A stretch of 62,755 nt of DNA from Woeseiaceae bacterium (GTDB lineage: Bacteria; Pseudomonadota; Gammaproteobacteria; Steroidobacterales; Woeseiaceae). The notes under the pieces were generated by a model. The model was not told where the DNA came from, made no database searches, and worked only from the letters and a program-made list of their open reading frames with translations. The stretch lies in assembly GCA_028280615.1 (NCBI GenBank), contig JANQLK010000008.1:1-62755 (forward strand). The letters are read 5' to 3'. Position numbers and translations under genes: made by a program. Below are positions 8,540 through 16,821 of the stretch, piece by piece; position 1 is the first letter of the stretch; every line of letters starts with the position of its first letter.

Positions 8540-8836
8540 CTACTTTTGCATGGACTTCTGGAACATGCGGTCCATGGCTTCGCGGTTTGCGTCGCAGCAA
8601 TTCTGCGCTTCCGTGGCAGCCGAGAGTGCGCGATCGGCGGTGCTCTGAGCGGCAGCAGCAGCCTGGGCGGCACGGTCGGCGGCAGCACGAGCAGCCTCTG
8701 CAGCGGAAGCTGCGGCGGCGGCATCGGCGGCAGCGCGGTCAGCGGTCGCCTGGATTTCTTCGGTTCCCGTAGCACAACCCGCAGCGAGACCCAGCGTGAG
8801 CAGAAGTACACTCGCTTTCAGTACGGTCTTTTTCAT
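8540..8836 (-). CDS. Lpp/OprI-type outer-membrane murein lipoprotein
   Basis: 98 residues. The signal peptide ends in the lipobox LAAGC with the lipidated Cys at position 21. The mature part is an Ala-rich heptad coiled coil (alanine-zipper type) from about 30 to 75 and ends with MFQKSMQK. The C-terminal Lys is the residue that L,D-transpeptidases join to DAP in Lpp and OprI. A Cys-Cys pair (QNCCDANRE) before the last helix is unusual. Good ribosome site (GAGGA) and a recognisable promoter and terminator suggest strong monocistronic expression. Confidence 0.88.
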   Translation of the reverse strand: MKKTVLKASVLLLTLGLAAGCATGTEEIQATADRAAADAAAAASAAEAARAAADRAAQAAAAAQSTADRALSAATEAQNCCDANREAMDRMFQKSMQK

Positions 8837-8874
8837 TTTCCAATATTCCTCTGTTGGGAAAAAACGGCAGGCGC

Positions 8875-8903
8875 ATTATTGCGTGAATGAACCTGTGCTG
8901 CAA
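8875..8903 (-). promoter_or_regulatory. Putative sigma-70 promoter of the lpp-like gene
   Basis: On the minus strand TTGCAG (8903-8898) and AATAAT (8880-8875) are separated by exactly 17 bases. This leaves a leader of about 30 bases before the GAGGA ribosome site and the ATG at 8836. The -10 matches 5 of 6 consensus positions and the -35 three of 6. Confidence 0.6.
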
Positions 8904-9103
8904 CGGAGTTGACTGTTTTTATTGTGCTTTGTCTGTTTCCTGCGACATCGCATGCGACGCTCAGTCGGTTCGACGGGCGGCCTTCGTTTGACTCAATGTG
9001 ATCGGTCAGTGCAAGTCCGGGGTGAGGGTCAGCGACGGACGCGTCGGAGGTCTCCGCGCGATCGGTGACGGATGCGGGTCGAGACCGGGCCCCGACAGAA
9101 GGC

Positions 9104-9131
9104 TTGCTAACGGATCGGTACTGTATATAAT
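9104..9131 (+). promoter_or_regulatory. lexA promoter
   Basis: TTGCTA (9104-9109), a 16-base spacer and a perfect TATAAT (9126-9131). The -10 lies inside the first LexA box, so repressor binding would block RNA polymerase. The rest of the 330-base gap 8837-9166 holds only this promoter, the SOS boxes and the lpp promoter; between about 8905 and 9100 I see nothing further. Confidence 0.75.
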
Positions 9132-9155
9132 CGCAGTTACTGTGCATCTATACAG
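9121..9155 (+). promoter_or_regulatory. Tandem LexA (SOS) boxes
   Basis: Two CTG-N10-CAG sites: CTGTATATAATCGCAG (9121-9136) and CTGTGCATCTATACAG (9140-9155). Their starts are 19 bases apart, about two helical turns, like the paired boxes in front of E. coli lexA. They overlap the -10 and the start region of the lexA-imuA-imuB-dnaE2 operon, showing LexA autoregulation and SOS control of the mutagenesis genes. Confidence 0.92.
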
Positions 9156-9166
9156 GAACTGCTGAA

Positions 9167-9784
9167 ATGCGCCAACTGACCCCCCGACAAACGCAAATTC
9201 TCGAGATGATTCAGGAGTTTATCGCGACGACCGGCATGCCGCCGACGCGCGCGGAAATCGCCTCCGAGCTCGGTTTCAAGTCGTCCAATGCGGCCGAAGA
9301 GCACCTGAGAGCACTGCAAAAAAAGGGTGTCCTGGAACTCGTGCCGGGCGCCTCGCGCGGCATCCAGCTCAAGGACTCGCTGCGCGAACAGATGGGCCTG
9401 CCGCTGGTTGGCCGCGTCGCAGCCGGTAGTCCCATCCTGGCCGAGGAGCACATCGAGACACACTACAAGATCGACCCCGCGCTGTTCCGGCCCAAGCCGC
9501 ATTACCTGCTACGCGTTTACGGCATGAGCATGAAGAATGTCGGCATTCTCGATGGCGATCTCGTCGCCGTGCACCGCACTCCCGAGGTTCGCAGCCGCCA
9601 GATCGTCGTCGCGCGGCTCGATGACGAGGTCACGGTCAAGCGCTACAGCCAGACGGGCTCGCTCGTCTCGCTGCTTCCCGAGAACGAGGAGTTCGAGCCG
9701 ATCGAGGTGGACCTGAGCCACCAGTCGATGGTTATCGAGGGCGTGGTCGTCGGCGTCATCCGCGACGGTATGCCGCTGCACTGA
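9167..9784 (+). CDS. lexA: LexA repressor
   Basis: 205 residues. N-terminal winged helix (1-65), cleavage site Ala86-Gly87 in GRVAAGSP, catalytic Ser121 in [10 protein letters not shown] and Lys158 in DEVTVKRY: all residues needed for RecA-stimulated self-cleavage are present. Represses the SOS regulon until DNA damage. It heads a tight operon with imuA (19 bases downstream), imuB and dnaE2, and has two SOS boxes over its own promoter. Confidence 0.97.
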   Translation: MRQLTPRQTQILEMIQEFIATTGMPPTRAEIASELGFKSSNAAEEHLRALQKKGVLELVPGASRGIQLKDSLREQMGLPLVGRVAAGSPILAEEHIETHYKIDPALFRPKPHYLLRVYGMSMKNVGILDGDLVAVHRTPEVRSRQIVVARLDDEVTVKRYSQTGSLVSLLPENEEFEPIEVDLSHQSMVIEGVVVGVIRDGMPLH

Positions 9785-9803
9785 TACGTGGGGCAGGACG
9801 GGC

Positions 9804-10460
9804 ATGCAGCGTGATTCGTCGACACTCGAGAGTCTGCTTGAAAACCCGCGCGTATGGCGCGGCCACGCGCATGCCCGCGTGCAGGCCGGCCTGTCCACCG
9901 GTTATGAAAAACTCGATCGGCACCTGCCCGGCGGTGGCTGGCCGAGGCACACACTGACCGAAATCTTAGTCGAGCACCACGGGATCGGCGAACTCGAAAT
10001 CCTGATGCCGGCGCTGGCGCGCCTGAGCGCCGAGAATCCGGCGACGCCGCACATCGAGCCGGGCTGGGTGGCCTGGGTTGCGCCGCCGTTCGTACCGTAT
10101 CCACCGGCCCTCAAGCAGTCCGGTCTCAACCTGTCGCGGCTCCTGATCGTGCGTCCCAGGAACGCAACCGAAACGCTGTGGGCGGCCGAGCAGGCGCTCG
10201 TGTCGGGCACCTGCAGCGCCGTTTTGCTATGGCCCGAGCGGCTCGATGACCAGGCCGGTCGACGCCTGTCGCTGGCAGCCGAGAAAGGGCGGAGCTGGGC
10301 GATTGCGTTTCGGCCGCTGTCCGCGCGCCGGCAACCCTCGGCCGCGGCGCTCCGGTTGGCGATACAGGCCGGTCGTGACGGCGCCGATATCGATATCCTG
10401 AAAAGCCGGGGCGGCCGTCCGGTCAGTTTGCGCGGGCTTTTTCCCGGAACGCCGGAATAA
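9804..10460 (+). CDS. imuA: ImuA, RecA-like translesion-synthesis accessory protein
   Basis: 218 residues of the ImuA/SulA-like family: a short RecA-related domain starting at STGYEKLDRHLPGGGWPRH and continuing through GIGELEILMPALARL. The Walker A loop is not canonical. ImuA works with ImuB and the DnaE2 polymerase in SOS-induced error-prone lesion bypass. It sits between lexA and imuB and is separated from imuB by three bases, as in the widespread imuABC cassette. Confidence 0.92.
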   Translation: MQRDSSTLESLLENPRVWRGHAHARVQAGLSTGYEKLDRHLPGGGWPRHTLTEILVEHHGIGELEILMPALARLSAENPATPHIEPGWVAWVAPPFVPYPPALKQSGLNLSRLLIVRPRNATETLWAAEQALVSGTCSAVLLWPERLDDQAGRRLSLAAEKGRSWAIAFRPLSARRQPSAAALRLAIQAGRDGADIDILKSRGGRPVSLRGLFPGTPE

Positions 10461-10463
10461 GCC

Positions 10464-12110
10464 GTGTCGCGGGCACGAAACATTCCCTCCACGGGCGGGG
10501 AGAAGGCCCCGACCCCCTCGGCAAAGCCGAAGCGCGGCCGCAGGCGGCGCGCGGCCGATGTCCAGCAGCTGTTGCCGCTGGCCGAGCCGGACCCGGCCGA
10601 TGCGGTGGCTGCGGTCGAGCGGATGCCGCTCGACGCATCGAGCGAGTGCGCCGAAAAACTCTGGTTCGCGATTCACCTGCCGAACCTGCCGCTCGACGCC
10701 ACCGGCGTAACGACGGCCGCACGCGCCGTGGTCGAGGAGCGGCAGGGCATGCATCGTGTGCTGCTGGCGAACGGCATCGCGCTCGAGGCCGGCGTCATGC
10801 CGGGACAGTCGGCCAATGCGGCGCTGGCGTTGGCCCCGGAACTGGAACTCGAGGAGCGCAGCACGCTGCTCGAACAGCAGGGCCTCGAGACGCTGGCCGG
10901 CTGGCTGGAACGGTTTTCGTCGTCTGTCGTGCTGGCGGACAGCGACCTGCTGCTGCTCGAAGTGGCCGGCAGCCTGCGGCTGTTCGGCGGCCTCAAGCTT
11001 TTGCGACGGCAGATTTCATCGGGTCTTGCCGGCCAGGGTTTCGCCGCATCGCTCGCGATTGCGCCGACACCGCTCGCGGCCACCTGGCTCGCGAGGGGCG
11101 GCCGGCGTGTCTGCGTGCGTGCGACGGGCAACATCGCAGCGATGCTGCGTACCCTGCCACTGCCGGTGCTGGACTGGCCGCTGTCGGTCGTCGAGTCCCT
11201 GACCGGGATGGGCATCACCTGTATTGGCGACTGCCTGAAGCTGCCGCGCGAAGGTTTTGCGCGGCGTTTCGGCGCCGGCCGGCTGCTCGAACTCGACCGC
11301 GCCCTGGGAAAGCTGCCGGACCCGCGTACCTCGTGGCGCGCGCCGGAGCGGTTCCTCGCGGACTATGATCTGGCCGAGGAGCAGCGCGACCTGGGGCTCT
11401 TGTTCGCGATCTGCCGTGAATTGCTCGATGCACACGAACGTTTCCTGTTGATCCGCCAGCTCGGCACGCGGGAACTCGAGTTTTGTTTCTACCATTTGAA
11501 GGCGCCGGCAACGACGGTACCGGTCGGCTGTGCGCAGGCGAACCGTAGCGCGGAGCGCTGGTTCGAGTTGCTGCACATGCGATTCGACCGGCTGATCCTG
11601 CCCGAAGCCGTGATCGCGGTGCGGCTGTCGGGCGGCCGTACCGAGGCGGTCCGGCCCGGCTCGGCAGAGCTGTCGTTCAACGCTGAGGAGGCAGTCAGCG
11701 GCAGCCAGCCGATGACTCAGCTCGCGGAGCGCCTGGCGGCGCGTATGGGGCAGCACGCGATCAACGGCGTCATGACCGTAGCCGAACATCGGCCGCAGCG
11801 CGCCTTTCGATGGCGGGCGCTCCTGGCCGGCGAATCGCGGTCCAGTGGGGAGCCGGTCACGTCCTGTCTCCGGCGGCCGCTGTGGATGCTGCCGGAGCCA
11901 GAACCCCTGTCCGACGAGCAGGGCAGTCCGTTCCATCATGGCCGCCTGCACATCGTCGACGGCCCCGAGCGGATAGAGACGGGCTGGTGGGACGACGACG
12001 GTATCGCCAGGGATTACTACACGGCCACCAATCCACGCGGGCTCAGGCTGTGGGTTTTTCGTGAGCGCGGCGCCCAGGCGAACTGGTATCTGCACGGCTA
12101 TTTTGGATGA
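10464..12110 (+). CDS. imuB: ImuB, Y-family polymerase-like adaptor
   Basis: 548 residues, GTG start. Y-family polymerase fold with palm, fingers and little-finger regions recognisable. The first catalytic motif reads LWFAIHLPNLPLDA with no metal-binding Asp at the usual place, and the second is LLLEVAGSLRLFGG in place of the S-x-D-E motif. ImuB proteins are known to lack polymerase activity and to serve as a hub binding the beta clamp, ImuA and DnaE2. A proline/arginine-rich N-terminal extension (about 1-60) is present. The stop overlaps the dnaE2 start by four bases. Confidence 0.93.
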   Translation: MSRARNIPSTGGEKAPTPSAKPKRGRRRRAADVQQLLPLAEPDPADAVAAVERMPLDASSECAEKLWFAIHLPNLPLDATGVTTAARAVVEERQGMHRVLLANGIALEAGVMPGQSANAALALAPELELEERSTLLEQQGLETLAGWLERFSSSVVLADSDLLLLEVAGSLRLFGGLKLLRRQISSGLAGQGFAASLAIAPTPLAATWLARGGRRVCVRATGNIAAMLRTLPLPVLDWPLSVVESLTGMGITCIGDCLKLPREGFARRFGAGRLLELDRALGKLPDPRTSWRAPERFLADYDLAEEQRDLGLLFAICRELLDAHERFLLIRQLGTRELEFCFYHLKAPATTVPVGCAQANRSAERWFELLHMRFDRLILPEAVIAVRLSGGRTEAVRPGSAELSFNAEEAVSGSQPMTQLAERLAARMGQHAINGVMTVAEHRPQRAFRWRALLAGESRSSGEPVTSCLRRPLWMLPEPEPLSDEQGSPFHHGRLHIVDGPERIETGWWDDDGIARDYYTATNPRGLRLWVFRERGAQANWYLHGYFG

Positions 12111-15100
12111 CGCTGCCGAAATACGCCGAGCTGCATGCGATCAGCAACTTCACGTTCCTGCGCGGCGCCTCGCACCCCGAGGAACTCGTCGAGACAGCCG
12201 CGGAACTCGGCTACGAAGCGCTGGCGATAACGGACGAATGCTCGATGTCGGGCATCGTTCGTGCGCACATGGCGGCCAGGGATCGTGGTCTGAAGCTCAT
12301 CGTCGGCTCCGAGTTCAAGTTGCGCAGCGGCCGCAAGCTCGTCGTATTGGCCGAGCATCGTCGTGGCTACGCGGCACTGTGCGAACTGATCAGCCGCGCC
12401 CGGCGCGCGGCTGACAAGGGCAGCTACGCCCTGACCCGGCCGGACTTCGAAGGCGGCCTGCCGGGCTGCGCGGTGCTCTGGGTGCCCGACGATCGGTCGA
12501 CGTTCGATGTCGAAGACCACTGGCTGCGCGAGGCCTTTCGCGACCGCCTGTGGATTGCCGTCGAGCTGCTGGCCGACGGCCGGCAGCAGGAACAGCTCGA
12601 GTGCCTGCGCGAGACGGGCCGGCGACTCAAGCTGCCGCTCGTTGCCGCCGGCGATGTGCACATGCACCGCCGGTCTCGGCGCGCGTTGCAGGATACCGTT
12701 ACGGCCATACGCGAACGCGTCACGGTCGACCAGGCCGGATTCCTGTTGTACCCGAATGGCGAACGGCATCTCCGTCGTCGCGAGATTCTGAAGCATATCT
12801 ATCCCGAAGACCTGCTGGCGGAGACGCTCAACGTTGCCGAGCGCATGAACTTCTCGCTCGACGAGATCCGCTATCAGTATCCGGACGAGATCGTTCCCGA
12901 CGGCGAGACCACGACAAGCTACCTGCGCCGCCTGGCCGAGGAAGGCATGCAACGGCGCTGGCCCGGGGGCGTTCCGCCCAGGGTCGTGCGGCTCGTCGAA
13001 CACGAACTCGAACTGATCCGCGAACTCCGTTACGAACCGTATTTCCTGACGGTTTACGACATCGTCCGCTACGCACGCTCGCAAAACATTCTTTGCCAGG
13101 GACGCGGTTCGGCGGCGAACTCGGCAGTCTGCTTCTGTCTGGGAATCACCGAGGTCGACCCCGGCCGCATGCAGATGCTCGTCGAGCGCTTCATCTCGAA
13201 GGAGCGCAACGAACCTCCGGACATCGATGTCGACTTCGAGCACGAGCGGCGCGAGGAGGTGATCCAGTACATCTATGCCAAGTACGGGCGGGACAGGGCG
13301 GCGCTGGCGGCCACCGTGATCACCTACCGGCCGCGCAGCGCACTGCGTGACGTCGGCCGGGCGCTGGGGCTTTCGGACCTGCAAATCGGGCGATTGTCAC
13401 GATCCATGCAGTGGTGGGACGGCAACCAGGTCGACGAAACCCGGATTCTCGAGGCCGGCCTCGATCCCGGCAGTCCGGTCATCCGGCGTCTTTTGTACCT
13501 GGTCGGTGAACTGATCGGTTTTCCGCGCCACCTGTCGCAGCACGTCGGCGGCTTCGTAATCGCGAACGGACCGCTGTCCGAACTCGTGCCGATCGAGAAT
13601 GCGACGATGGCCGATCGCACCGTGATCCAGTGGGAGAAGAACGATCTCGAGGACCTGGGTCTGCTCAAGGTCGACGTGCTCGGGCTCGGTATGCTGACGG
13701 CGATACGCCGCAGTTTCGATCTGATCCAAAAGTTCGATGGCCGCATTTACACGCTCGCCACGGTGCCCGCCGAGGATCCGCTGGTCTACGACATGATTTG
13801 CGAAGGCGACACGATGGGCGTTTTCCAGATCGAGTCGCGTGCACAGATGGCCATGCTGCCGCGGCTCAAACCGCGCTGCTACTACGACCTCGTCATCGAG
13901 GTGGCGCTGATCCGGCCGGGCCCGATCCAGGGCGACATGGTGCATCCCTATCTGCGCCGTCGTAACGGCGAAGAGGCCGTCGACTACCCGAGCGAGGAGG
14001 TCGAGGGCGTCCTCAAGCGCACCCTCGGCGTGCCGATCTTCCAGGAGCAGGTCATGCAGCTTGCCATCGTCGCCGCAGGGTTCTCGCCCGGAGAGGCCGA
14101 CAGGCTGCGCCGGGCTATGGCGGCGTGGAAACGCCGCGGCGGGCTCGGGCCGTTCGAGGACAAGCTCATCGACGGCATGCGTGAGCGCGGCTACGAAGAG
14201 ACCTTTGCGCGCCAGGTATTCAAACAGATCGAGGGCTTTGGCGAGTACGGCTTTCCGGAGTCGCATTCGGCGAGCTTTGCATTGATCGTATACGTCTCGT
14301 GCTGGCTGAAATGCTACGAGCCCGCGGCGTTTACGGCTGCGCTTTTGAACAGCCAGCCGATGGGTTTCTACTCTGCATCGCAACTCGTGCAGGACGCGAA
14401 GCGGCACGACGTCGAGGTGCGGGCCGTCGACGTCAATCACAGCGACTGGGACTGTACGCTCGAGGCGGGCGAGGGCGGCAGGGCGTCGCTTCGGCTTGGC
14501 CTGCGTATGGTCAAGGGTTTGTCAGAGGCGACGGGCCGGGCAATCGAGACGGCGCGCACCGGCGGCGATTTTGCGACCACGCAGGCACTGGTCGAACGTA
14601 CCGGTGCCGGCAAGCGGGAGCTCGGTGCGCTGGCGTCGGCCGACGCGCTGAAGTCCTTCGAGCGTCATCGGCACGGCGCGCGCTGGTCGGTTGCCGGAGT
14701 GGAGGAGCCGACGCCGCTGTTCGCTTCGATGGACCGGTACGAAGCCGAACCGCTGCTCAAAAAGCCTACCGAGGGCCAGGATATCGTCGCCGATTATCAG
14801 AGCCTGGGCCTGACACTCGGCAGGCATCCGCTGAATCTCTTACGGGATCGGCTGAATCGATATCGCTATCGGGCAGCAGCGGAGCTGCCCGATCTCGCGG
14901 ATGGCCAGCCGATCAGCGTGGCTGGTCTCGTCATCACCAAGCAGCGGCCAGGGACGGCCAGCGGCGTTACGTTCGTAACGCTCGAGGACGAGACCGGTTA
15001 CATGAACGTCGTGGTGTGGAAAGCCGTCGCCGAGCGCGATCGTGCGATGCTGCTCAATGCGAAACTCATGGGTGTGCGGGGTGAGGTGCAGATCGAGGGA

Positions 15101-15187
15101 AAGGTCATCCACGTCGTTGCGAGACAGCTTGTCGACCACTCCTCCATGCTCGGAAATCTGCTGGTCAAGTCACGAGATTTTCGCTAG
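12107..15187 (+). CDS. dnaE2: Error-prone DNA polymerase DnaE2 (ImuC)
   Basis: 1026 residues, the DnaE2 length (replicative DnaE1 is about 1160). PHP domain at the N-terminus (YAELHAISNFTFLRGASHPEE), polymerase catalytic acids in PDIDVDFEHERREE near residues 370-385, helix-hairpin-helix region, and an OB-fold near residues 900-1000 (ISVAGLVITKQRPGTASG, then FVTLEDETGYMNVVVW). It performs SOS-induced mutagenic synthesis past lesions. Translationally coupled to imuB. Its TAG stop overlaps the convergent gene's stop in a shared CTAG. Confidence 0.97.
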   Translation: MTLPKYAELHAISNFTFLRGASHPEELVETAAELGYEALAITDECSMSGIVRAHMAARDRGLKLIVGSEFKLRSGRKLVVLAEHRRGYAALCELISRARRAADKGSYALTRPDFEGGLPGCAVLWVPDDRSTFDVEDHWLREAFRDRLWIAVELLADGRQQEQLECLRETGRRLKLPLVAAGDVHMHRRSRRALQDTVTAIRERVTVDQAGFLLYPNGERHLRRREILKHIYPEDLLAETLNVAERMNFSLDEIRYQYPDEIVPDGETTTSYLRRLAEEGMQRRWPGGVPPRVVRLVEHELELIRELRYEPYFLTVYDIVRYARSQNILCQGRGSAANSAVCFCLGITEVDPGRMQMLVERFISKERNEPPDIDVDFEHERREEVIQYIYAKYGRDRAALAATVITYRPRSALRDVGRALGLSDLQIGRLSRSMQWWDGNQVDETRILEAGLDPGSPVIRRLLYLVGELIGFPRHLSQHVGGFVIANGPLSELVPIENATMADRTVIQWEKNDLEDLGLLKVDVLGLGMLTAIRRSFDLIQKFDGRIYTLATVPAEDPLVYDMICEGDTMGVFQIESRAQMAMLPRLKPRCYYDLVIEVALIRPGPIQGDMVHPYLRRRNGEEAVDYPSEEVEGVLKRTLGVPIFQEQVMQLAIVAAGFSPGEADRLRRAMAAWKRRGGLGPFEDKLIDGMRERGYEETFARQVFKQIEGFGEYGFPESHSASFALIVYVSCWLKCYEPAAFTAALLNSQPMGFYSASQLVQDAKRHDVEVRAVDVNHSDWDCTLEAGEGGRASLRLGLRMVKGLSEATGRAIETARTGGDFATTQALVERTGAGKRELGALASADALKSFERHRHGARWSVAGVEEPTPLFASMDRYEAEPLLKKPTEGQDIVADYQSLGLTLGRHPLNLLRDRLNRYRYRAAAELPDLADGQPISVAGLVITKQRPGTASGVTFVTLEDETGYMNVVVWKAVAERDRAMLLNAKLMGVRGEVQIEGKVIHVVARQLVDHSSMLGNLLVKSRDFR

Positions 15188-15516
15188 TCGTCGGCCAGGT
15201 TGAAGTTGTACGTGCTGTCCAGATCGATGTCGCGCTCTTCCGCCAGCTGTTCCAGTCGGCGCCGGATTGCCCGCTTGCGCTCGACGTCGTCGCTTTCGGC
15301 AGCCTCGAACTTGGCGACCAGTTCCTCGATGTTGATCTCGGCCGACGTGTCAGGGTCCACGTCGTCATCGTCGTCAGTATTCATGACGATGGTCGCTTCG
15401 AAATCGTCGCTCTCGAGGTCGTCCGCGTCCGATTCGGCGCTTGCATCCCCGTCGAGCTTCCCGTCTTCGTCGGTGTCTTTTCCGCTACCCATCACGTCAA
15501 TGCTCATGGTTGTCAA
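15184..15516 (-). CDS. Small acidic hypothetical protein
   Basis: 110 residues (an ATG at 15504 would give 106). The N-terminal two thirds are low-complexity Asp/Glu/Ser-rich; the last third is a charged amphipathic helix (INIEELVAKFEAAE, then RKRAIRRRLEQLAEER) ending in YNFNLADD. No signal or membrane segment. The Arg-rich helix loosely recalls small PA3496-like proteins, but I would not assign it. It lies between gspF (same strand, 71 bases away) and convergent dnaE2. Coding is favoured by the clean frame, a good start region and the stop-to-stop overlap. Confidence 0.6.
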   Translation of the reverse strand: MTTMSIDVMGSGKDTDEDGKLDGDASAESDADDLESDDFEATIVMNTDDDDDVDPDTSAEINIEELVAKFEAAESDDVERKRAIRRRLEQLAEERDIDLDSTYNFNLADD

Positions 15517-15587
15517 TCATCGCCGCAGCCCGAAATGTATACCGCGAAAAAAAGCGCGCCGCAAGAAACCAGGACGCAGAAAAGACG

Positions 15588-16802
15588 CTAGTTGATCAGA
15601 TTGTTGATCTCGAAGATCGGTAACAGGATTGCGAGCACGATCATCAGCACGACGCCGCCCATGAGGACGATCAGAAGCGGCTGCAAAATGCCGAGCATCG
15701 TCGAGATCAGTCCGTCGACCTCGCGCTCCTGCCCTGCCGCGGCTCGGGTCAGCATTTCTTCCAGCCGGCCACCGGTTTCACCGCTCGCAACCAGGTGAAT
15801 CATCATGGGTGGGAACAGCTTGCTGGCTTCGAGCGACCGACTGATTGGCGCGCCCTCGCGGACCTTGACCGCGGCGTCGTTTACCGCGTCGCGCATCGGC
15901 AGGTTCTCGATGACCTCAGCCGAGATCTTCATGGCGTCAAGGATGGGAACGCCACTGCCGGCCAGGATGCTGAACGTGCGCGTGAAGCGTGCGGTGTTGA
16001 TTCCGCGGGTGAGCTGGCCCGTAATCGGCATGGCCAGAAGGAAACGATGGTACCGGCGCCGAGGACCGTCCTTTTGCAAGAGGCGGTACAGACCGAAGAC
16101 GACCGCGGCGATACCAACGACCAGCAACATCCAGTAGTCCCGCAAAAAATCGCTGGTTGCGATCAGGCCGCGCGTCAGCCCGGGCAGTTCCGCTTGCGTA
16201 TTGGCAAAAACGTTGACGATTTTCGGCACGACGGTCGCGAGCATGAAACTGATGATGGCAATCGCGAACACAACCAGCGATATCGGGTAGATCATCGCGT
16301 TCGTGACCCGCTGCTTGAGCTCCGAGCGCGCCTCGGTGTAATCGGCGAGTCGCTCGAGCACGACGTCGAGGTGGCCCGACTGCTCACCGGCGGCAACCGT
16401 GGCCCGGTAGAGCTCCGGAAAGGCCTGCGGAAACTCGGTAAGACCGTCGGCTAGCGTGTGGCCTTCCATGACCTTGCCGCGCACGCCCAGGAGGATGCTT
16501 TTGGTCCTGGGCAGGTCGTTTTGCTGCGAGACGGCGAGCAGTGCTTCCTCCAGGGGTAGCCCGGATTGAGACAGCGACGCGAGCTGCCGCGTTACGAGCG
16601 CGAGTTCGTTTGACGACAGTCCCTTGCGCAGGGAAAACGTGCTCTGGCGCTTCGCCTCCTTCTGCGCGACCTCCGTGACCTTGACCGGCAACAGGCTGCG
16701 CTCGCGCAGGATCTGCCGCACGTGTTTCGCCGTGTCGCCCTCGACGAGGCCTTTGGATTCCTTGCCGGACTTGTCCAGCGCGACGAACTCGAACGCACCC
16801 AT
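15588..16802 (-). CDS. gspF: Type II secretion inner-membrane platform protein GspF
   Basis: 404 residues, usual GspF length. A soluble N-terminal domain is followed by two repeated GspF domains (about 70-195 and 270-395), each ending in transmembrane helices (LVVFAIAIISFMLATVVPKIV; LLIVLMGGVVLMIVLAILLP). GspF anchors the secretion ATPase and the pseudopilus assembly machinery in the inner membrane. Last gene of gspC-D-E-F on this strand; gspG, normally next, is not here. Confidence 0.94.
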   Translation of the reverse strand: MGAFEFVALDKSGKESKGLVEGDTAKHVRQILRERSLLPVKVTEVAQKEAKRQSTFSLRKGLSSNELALVTRQLASLSQSGLPLEEALLAVSQQNDLPRTKSILLGVRGKVMEGHTLADGLTEFPQAFPELYRATVAAGEQSGHLDVVLERLADYTEARSELKQRVTNAMIYPISLVVFAIAIISFMLATVVPKIVNVFANTQAELPGLTRGLIATSDFLRDYWMLLVVGIAAVVFGLYRLLQKDGPRRRYHRFLLAMPITGQLTRGINTARFTRTFSILAGSGVPILDAMKISAEVIENLPMRDAVNDAAVKVREGAPISRSLEASKLFPPMMIHLVASGETGGRLEEMLTRAAAGQEREVDGLISTMLGILQPLLIVLMGGVVLMIVLAILLPIFEINNLIN

Positions 16803-16821
16803 CTGTTGGTCTCCGCGATCG

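Noticed and set aside
6810..8600. Long minus-strand frame opposite the GST and L,D-transpeptidase genes (596 codons)
   Set aside because: Both plus-strand genes carry intact family signatures; the antisense protein is Arg/Asp/His-biased, as expected for the mirror of GC-rich codons.
12098..13384. Minus-strand frame opposite dnaE2 (428 codons)
   Set aside because: Antisense to the conserved PHP and catalytic domains of DnaE2; no signatures in the antisense product.
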